DNA from: Zymomonas sp.
GTDB taxonomy: Bacteria > Pseudomonadota > Alphaproteobacteria > Sphingomonadales > Sphingomonadaceae
NCBI RefSeq assembly: GCF_020216885.1
Contig: NZ_JAIWON010000129.1
Coordinates: 1-11,072 of the forward strand
DNA length: 11,072 nt
Direction of reading: 5' to 3'
Part shown: in pieces, positions 6,273 through 11,072 of the stretch
Layout: each line of letters begins with the position of its first letter
How positions within the stretch are numbered: position 1 is the first letter of the stretch
Program-made: the position numbers and the translations under genes
Notes under the pieces: generated by a model
The model's database searches: none
What the model saw: the letters and a program-made list of their open reading frames with translations, nothing else
Told to the model about the DNA's origin: nothing

Positions 6273-7682
6273 TTAGTTCCCCGAAAGATTTTTAGCGATT
6301 TTAACGGCATAACGATCGGTCATAGCTGACACACAATCCGTTAAAGCATGAAGCGCTTCATAAGGGCTCCTTACATCTCTTATATCAAGAGCGGCTGTCT
6401 GACATAATTGGCGATGATAGGGCTCCAACTGCCCAGCATCCCAGTTTTGCTTCATCAGACTTTCAAAAATAGGTAAAGTACCCTCCAAAATCTGATGGAC
6501 AACATTGCGCCCATAGACTTCCAGTTCAGTTTTTCTGCGTGATGTGAATAAACGATCTTTGGCGATTTTTTTTATTTTCTTAAAACTATCTTTGATACTA
6601 GATTCTTCAATCAGGGATGTTGAAAATTGCCCTGACATCAATGCGTCGTAATGAGCTTTAAACGTGTCAACACAAGCATTAATTGCCTTGCTTATGCAAT
6701 CAGAGCGGGCGCGAGCAATTTCTTCAGCTGGATTATATTGTTGTGGGATATGAATAGATTTACATATACCTTCAAAATGATCCATGATTTCATTTTTACT
6801 TAGATCACCAGAAGCATAGGCATCTTCAAGGTCAAGAATATTGTAACAAATATCGTCAGCAGCCTCGACCAGAAAAACAAGAGGGTCACGCCGCCACCAT
6901 GTAATATTTTCTGTTTTTTCTACTTTTAGCCCTAAAGCCTCGGCAACTTCTTTAAATAGGCCTAACTCACTTTTGAAAATACCGATTTTTTTGAGGCCGC
7001 AATAAGGGTTTTGCGCTAAAGATAATAAATCTTGCTCACTCTTTAGCATCCCGATTTTTTTTAAAATACAAGCATTGCTATCTGTTTTAGTTTTTTGCCT
7101 TATCGACGCTGTTACTGGATATTTGACGAAAGCGCCTAAAACACCATAAGACAGGCGCATTCCTCCCATATGACGATACATCTCAAGACGAGTAAGAAGG
7201 CGAAATCCTTGGGCATTGCCATCAAAATTTTTTAATTCTTCTATTTCTTCTGGTAAAATATCTTTGAATAGAGGTGATCTATTTTGGTCTTCAAATTTTT
7301 TAGAAAACCATTCTCCAATAGCATTTTCTCCAGCATGACCGAAAGGGGGATTCCCAATGTCATGGGCTAGACAGGCGGCTTGAACAATACCGGCCAATGT
7401 ATGACACTCACCTTTCTCGATTTTACCTTCATTTTCTAGCCATCGACCAATTCTCATGCCTAATGATCTTCCAACACTGGCGGTTTCAACGCTATGAATT
7501 AGACGATGATGGATATGGTCATTTTCATAAAGAGGATGCACCTGCGTTTTGTTTGCCAGTCGTCTAAAAGCAGTTGAAAAGGTAATGCGATCAGCATCTT
7601 GGACAAAAGCAGGCCGATCAGGATCTTCTGCATAACGACTATATCCAAGACGATTGTGATTAAGTAAATTTTTCCATTCCAT
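6273..7682 (-). CDS. dgt: Deoxyguanosinetriphosphate triphosphohydrolase (dGTPase-like, HD domain)
   Basis: Enzymes of this family cleave dNTPs, classically dGTP, to the deoxynucleoside and triphosphate, and so trim the dNTP pool in the cytoplasm. The 469-residue protein opens with the family N-terminus (NRLGYSRYAED, RITFSTAFRRLANKTQV). The HD metal site follows: H63 (RLIHSVE), H107-D108 (CLAHDIGNPPFGHAGE) and D276 (VEAADDICYN). The region 156-190 (NAQGFRLLTRLEM, GVLGAFVKYP) is typical. An oddity is a near-repeat of the KKIGxxKSE block at 207-216 and 230-239. The length lies between short (about 400) and E. coli-type (about 505) members, so the preferred dNTP cannot be told. The start has GAGG (7691-7694) eight bases upstream. 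It is divergent from the nuclease-helicase gene and convergent with tRNA-Ser. Confidence 0.92.
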   Translation of the reverse strand: MEWKNLLNHNRLGYSRYAEDPDRPAFVQDADRITFSTAFRRLANKTQVHPLYENDHIHHRLIHSVETASVGRSLGMRIGRWLENEGKIEKGECHTLAGIVQAACLAHDIGNPPFGHAGENAIGEWFSKKFEDQNRSPLFKDILPEEIEELKNFDGNAQGFRLLTRLEMYRHMGGMRLSYGVLGAFVKYPVTASIRQKTKTDSNACILKKIGMLKSEQDLLSLAQNPYCGLKKIGIFKSELGLFKEVAEALGLKVEKTENITWWRRDPLVFLVEAADDICYNILDLEDAYASGDLSKNEIMDHFEGICKSIHIPQQYNPAEEIARARSDCISKAINACVDTFKAHYDALMSGQFSTSLIEESSIKDSFKKIKKIAKDRLFTSRRKTELEVYGRNVVHQILEGTLPIFESLMKQNWDAGQLEPYHRQLCQTAALDIRDVRSPYEALHALTDCVSAMTDRYAVKIAKNLSGN

Positions 7683-7733
7683 CTTAAATACCTCAAATAA
7701 ATATATGAAATAATTAATAATATATGGGTGTTA

Positions 7734-7761
7734 TTTACATTGATTAAATAGAATTTATTAA
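7734..7761 (+). promoter_or_regulatory. Candidate promoter for the nuclease-helicase gene
   Basis: TTTACA (7734-7739) and TATTAA (7756-7761) are 16 bp apart in the 113-bp AT-rich gap between the divergent genes. They would give a leader of about 25-30 bases. In such AT-rich DNA chance matches are common. The gap must also carry the start of the dGTPase transcript on the other strand. The ribosome site AAGG (7785-7788) lies seven bases before the ATG at 7796. Confidence 0.35.
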
Positions 7762-7795
7762 AAATATTTAAATTTACTTATATGAAGGTATTCCA

Positions 7796-10700
7796 ATGAA
7801 GCGTTTCTGGGCTGATCTCCATGTTCATTCCCGTTTTGCCCGTGCCACTAGCCGTAATCTCGATCTTGAGCATCTAGCCCTAGGTTCAGCTGAAAAAGGC
7901 ATCCAGCTTGTTGCAACGGGGGATTGCACCCATCCGACATGGCGACAGGAAATGAAAGAAAGGCTTTACGCTGAAGGGAATGGCCTGTTTCGCCTCAAGC
8001 CTGAAATCGAGGAGCCTTTGATGGCAACACTGCCTTCTGGTTGCCAAAAAAAAGTCCGCTTTATTATTTCAGGTGAAATTTCGACTATTTATAAAAAAGG
8101 CGATAAAACCCGAAAAGTGCATCATCTGGTGTATCATTCTTCCTTTGACGCGGTTGATCGCTTTGCAGAAAAATTGGCAAAGATCGGGAATATTGTTTCA
8201 GATGGCCGCCCAATTCTGGGTCTGGATTCACGGGACTTACTCGAAATAACCCTAGAATCTGGAAAAGATTCATGGCTTGCGCCGGCTCATATCTGGACGC
8301 CGTGGTTTTCGGCGCTGGGATCAAAATCGGGTTTTGATTCTATAGAGGAATGTTATGGTGACTTGGCCAACCATATTTTTGCAGCGGAAACAGGCCTTTC
8401 TTCCGACCCTGAAATGAACTGGCGCGTTTCATCGCTTGACCGTTATCGTCTAATTTCTAGTTCCGATGCACATTCTCCTGCAAAATTGGGACGAGAAGCC
8501 ACTCTTTTTTCCTGTGAAATGGGATTTCAGCCTCTCCGACACGCTTTGGAAACGGGCGAAGGCTACGTGGGTACCGTTGAGTTTTTCCCTGAAGAGGGGA
8601 AATACCATGCAGACGGGCATCGGAATTGTCATATTCGCCTTAATCCCAAAGAAACTTTAGCTTTGGATGGCCTTTGTCCGGTTTGTGGAAAACCGCTTAC
8701 GATTGGCGTTGCCCATCGGGTCGAGATGCTAGCTGACCGCGAAGAAGCCATTCCCCCCGCAACAGCAGGCGAGGTTAGCAGCCTGATTCCATTACCTGAG
8801 ATTCTCGGGGAGTTGCTGGGGGTAGGATCGACCAGTCGCAAAGTTGCGGAACGCTATGCCGAAAGTTTGCGGGTCTTAGGTTCTGAAATGGCGATTTTGC
8901 ATCATGTCCCTCTGGAAGAGATGCAGACCATCCATCCTTTATTGGAAGAGGCAATTCGCCGTTTACGGGCAGGCAAAGTTATCCGGCAAGCAGGGTATGA
9001 CGGGGAATATGGCGTTATCCGTTTGTTTGAAAAAGAAGAAATGGAAAAACTGACCAAGGGCGGTTTGCTTTTTCCGGTTACCGAAATGGCCAAGCCTTCA
9101 CGCCATCCGATAATAAAAATGTCCTCGCCTTCGGATGATAATCACGCGTTTCAAGCTAGCCCTAACCTCCCCAATACCAATCGAGAAGAAACCGCCAGAG
9201 ATATCCCCGATTATCCGATGTTATCGACGTTGGATAGTGACCAGAAGGCTGCCGCTTTGATAACGGACAAAGCCTTGATGGTTCTCGCGGGGCCGGGTTC
9301 TGGAAAAACCAAAATGCTAACCCAGCGTATCGCCCATCTGATACAGGAAAAGGCTATCTCTGCTGAAAAATGTCTGCTTCTCACTTTCACACGACGAGCC
9401 ACTGACGAATTAAAGGCAAGGGTGAAGCAAATTCTACCAGAAACAGAGAACCAGCCGATCATTCACAGCTTCCATTCTTTGGCACTCGATATGCTGAAAA
9501 AGGATAGCAATGCTTTTGGTCTTGCTGACGATTTTCGCATTGTGGATCCACAGAGTTTGAAAAAAGCCTTCATGGAAGTAGCTAATCTATCTTCTCAAAG
9601 AGCGGATAACGCATTGGAGCGCTTTTCTCTCCTGAAAAGATTGGGAGAGGTGGGTGACCTCGAAGAAGAAATACTCCGGCAAAGCCTTGAAAATCTGAAA
9701 CAGGACAATCACTGGCTTGATTTCGATGATTTGCTTATCAAGGCTGTTCATGGCTTGGAAAATAATGCGTCTTTGCGAGAAAAATGGGTAACTGCCTTTT
9801 CTTTTATATCAGTGGACGAATTTCAGGATATCGATATCTGGCAATATCGCCTTGTCTGGCTTTTGACGGGAAAGCATACTCAATTAACCGTGATCGGTGA
9901 TCCTGATCAGGCAATTTATCATTTTCGTGGCGCGGATTCCGAATGCTTCACCCGCTTACAACAAGATTTCCCTGAGATTGTCTGTTGTCATCTTAACCGC
10001 AATTACCGTTCTATGGCTGATATTGTGACGGCGGCCAATCGTGTTATGCCGGATAACAAGGGGCAAGCAATGCGAGAACAGGGAGATAAAATTCTGTTTT
10101 ATCCCGCAAGCGATGAGGTAGATGAAGCCCGCTTTGTTGTCCAAAAAATAGAAGAATTGATGGGCGGCCATGACATGCTCACCGCTCAAAACGGGAAAAA
10201 CACCGCGAAAAGTCAGAGAACAGCTTTCAGTTTTCGAGATTTCGCAGTGCTCTATCGCCATAATTTTCAAGCTAAGGCTTTTGAAAAAGCTTTCAATCAG
10301 GCTGGTATCCCTGTCCGTAAAACAGCCCCCATCGCGATTACCCGCCATCCTGCGATCAAGGCCTTTATCGACAAAATCGAAGAAAGTCCGCAAGAAGCAC
10401 TTCAAGATCGATTAATCGCGTTAGAAAATATCGCCACTGAACTGGCACAGGAAAATCAAGGCGAGGAGGCTGTTCTATCTCCGGCAGACAGGGAACAAGC
10501 CTATTCATGGCTCAAAATCATAGCTGAAAAAGCTGGGCAACAAAGCCATGCTTTTTTCTTAGAGCAGATTGCCTTGGCAAATGAAGTCGATTTCCATGAT
10601 CAACGGGGTGACAGAGTTTCTCTTATGACGATGCACGCATCAAAAGGATTGGAATTTCCAGTTGTTTTTGTCACAGGTCTCGAGGAAGAAAATTTTAACC

Positions 10701-10939
10701 TGCATCATCAATCCGATAATCCGGCCGAAGAAGCCGAGGAAAAACGTCTCTTCTATGTCGCTTTAACGCGCGCTCGTGATTATCTATTTCTAAGCCATGC
10801 TAAAAAACGCTTTATCTACGGCGAATATCAAAAACAGACTTCGGCCGCTTTTCTCGATCTTTTAAAAGGCCTATTCGTGACCAAGGCACCTAAAAAACCT
10901 CTGTTTAATGATAGAAAGGCACAATACAGCCTATTCTAG
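7796..10939 (+). CDS. Endonuclease Q-like PHP nuclease fused to UvrD/Rep helicase
   Basis: This is one 1047-residue protein. Residues 1-265 are a PHP metallophosphoesterase: DLHVHSRFARATS (7-19), GDCTHPTW (42-49), GEIS (93-96), HH (109-110), APAHIW (162-167) and SSDAHSP (222-228). Residues 271-297 form a Zn-ribbon-like element with Cys278, Cys294 and Cys297 plus His271 and His275. Residues 330-410 (LIPLPEILGELLGVG, YDGEYGVIRLF) resemble the C-terminal part of endonuclease Q, a family of about 400 residues that nicks 5' of deaminated bases. After a linker (about 430-472) comes a complete SF1A helicase: Q483, AGPGSGKT (498-505), LTFTRRATDELKAR (529-542), VDEFQD (673-678), GDPDQAIYHFRGA (701-713), NYRS (736-739), MHASKGLEF (946-954) and VALTRARD (988-995). 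The protein ends QYSLF, a likely beta-clamp motif. There is no RecB-type nuclease. It is inferred to be a DNA repair enzyme that incises and unwinds. Confidence 0.93.
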   Translation: MKRFWADLHVHSRFARATSRNLDLEHLALGSAEKGIQLVATGDCTHPTWRQEMKERLYAEGNGLFRLKPEIEEPLMATLPSGCQKKVRFIISGEISTIYKKGDKTRKVHHLVYHSSFDAVDRFAEKLAKIGNIVSDGRPILGLDSRDLLEITLESGKDSWLAPAHIWTPWFSALGSKSGFDSIEECYGDLANHIFAAETGLSSDPEMNWRVSSLDRYRLISSSDAHSPAKLGREATLFSCEMGFQPLRHALETGEGYVGTVEFFPEEGKYHADGHRNCHIRLNPKETLALDGLCPVCGKPLTIGVAHRVEMLADREEAIPPATAGEVSSLIPLPEILGELLGVGSTSRKVAERYAESLRVLGSEMAILHHVPLEEMQTIHPLLEEAIRRLRAGKVIRQAGYDGEYGVIRLFEKEEMEKLTKGGLLFPVTEMAKPSRHPIIKMSSPSDDNHAFQASPNLPNTNREETARDIPDYPMLSTLDSDQKAAALITDKALMVLAGPGSGKTKMLTQRIAHLIQEKAISAEKCLLLTFTRRATDELKARVKQILPETENQPIIHSFHSLALDMLKKDSNAFGLADDFRIVDPQSLKKAFMEVANLSSQRADNALERFSLLKRLGEVGDLEEEILRQSLENLKQDNHWLDFDDLLIKAVHGLENNASLREKWVTAFSFISVDEFQDIDIWQYRLVWLLTGKHTQLTVIGDPDQAIYHFRGADSECFTRLQQDFPEIVCCHLNRNYRSMADIVTAANRVMPDNKGQAMREQGDKILFYPASDEVDEARFVVQKIEELMGGHDMLTAQNGKNTAKSQRTAFSFRDFAVLYRHNFQAKAFEKAFNQAGIPVRKTAPIAITRHPAIKAFIDKIEESPQEALQDRLIALENIATELAQENQGEEAVLSPADREQAYSWLKIIAEKAGQQSHAFFLEQIALANEVDFHDQRGDRVSLMTMHASKGLEFPVVFVTGLEEENFNLHHQSDNPAEEAEEKRLFYVALTRARDYLFLSHAKKRFIYGEYQKQTSAAFLDLLKGLFVTKAPKKPLFNDRKAQYSLF

Positions 10940-10963
10940 AAAAGCAATTTTTCTAAAATTTCC

Positions 10964-11005
10964 AAGTCGATGTTCTCTTTCAGGGCATCGACTTATTTTT
11001 TATTT
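10964..11005 (+). terminator. Intrinsic terminator after the nuclease-helicase gene
   Basis: AAGTCGATG (10964-10972) pairs perfectly with CATCGACTT (10986-10994) around a 13-base loop. The T-rich tail ATTTTTTATTT follows at 10995-11005. It begins 25 bp after the stop codon. The remaining bases to 11072 are AT-rich with no gene visible. Confidence 0.85.
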
Positions 11006-11072
11006 ACAGACAAAAATGTTTATTTGTTAAAAAATGAAAAACAAAACAATGTAAAAGACTATTATTTAAATT

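Noticed and set aside
7796..10939. Reading the last gene as a defence-system helicase-nuclease
   Set aside because: The N-terminal module fits EndoQ-type repair nucleases. No other defence genes, toxin partner or island signs are nearby.

Overview
The window looks like a stretch of chromosome from a Gram-negative alphaproteobacterium, most likely Zymomonas mobilis or a close relative. That organism call is my recognition of the gene content and style, not a database result. The Gram-negative part is firm: there are two signal-peptide outer-membrane barrels and two genes of KDO (lipopolysaccharide core) synthesis.

Layout. Positions 1-87 are a perfect 8-bp tandem repeat cut by the window edge. 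Positions 213-1050 are a complete but dead IS5-family insertion sequence: its terminal inverted repeats and a TA target duplication are still readable, but the transposase has several frameshifts and an amber codon. Positions 1246-2964 hold two tandem paralogous outer-membrane beta-barrel genes on the minus strand. They share not only their barrels but also an upstream 13-bp element and part of their downstream hairpins. An AT-rich gap follows, and then kdsB and kdsA on the plus strand, which give CMP-KDO synthetase and a metal-dependent-type KDO-8-phosphate synthase. Next on the plus strand is a stand-alone EAL-domain (cyclic di-GMP phosphodiesterase) gene. A tRNA-Ser(CGA) gene then faces the 3' end of a minus-strand dGTPase (HD hydrolase) gene.

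The last third is one large plus-strand gene, divergent from the dGTPase gene. It encodes 1047 residues: an N-terminal endonuclease Q-like module (PHP metallophosphoesterase, Zn ribbon and the EndoQ C-terminal region), a linker, and a complete UvrD/Rep superfamily 1A helicase. The protein ends in QYSLF, which fits the consensus of bacterial sliding-clamp binding motifs. A good intrinsic terminator follows.

The most interesting item is this nuclease-helicase fusion. Its parts suggest a single-polypeptide repair machine: EndoQ-type incision at deaminated bases, helicase unwinding from the nick, and tethering to the beta clamp. Its divergent neighbour, a dNTP triphosphohydrolase, makes the locus look like a nucleotide or DNA quality-control pair, though that link is inference from position only.
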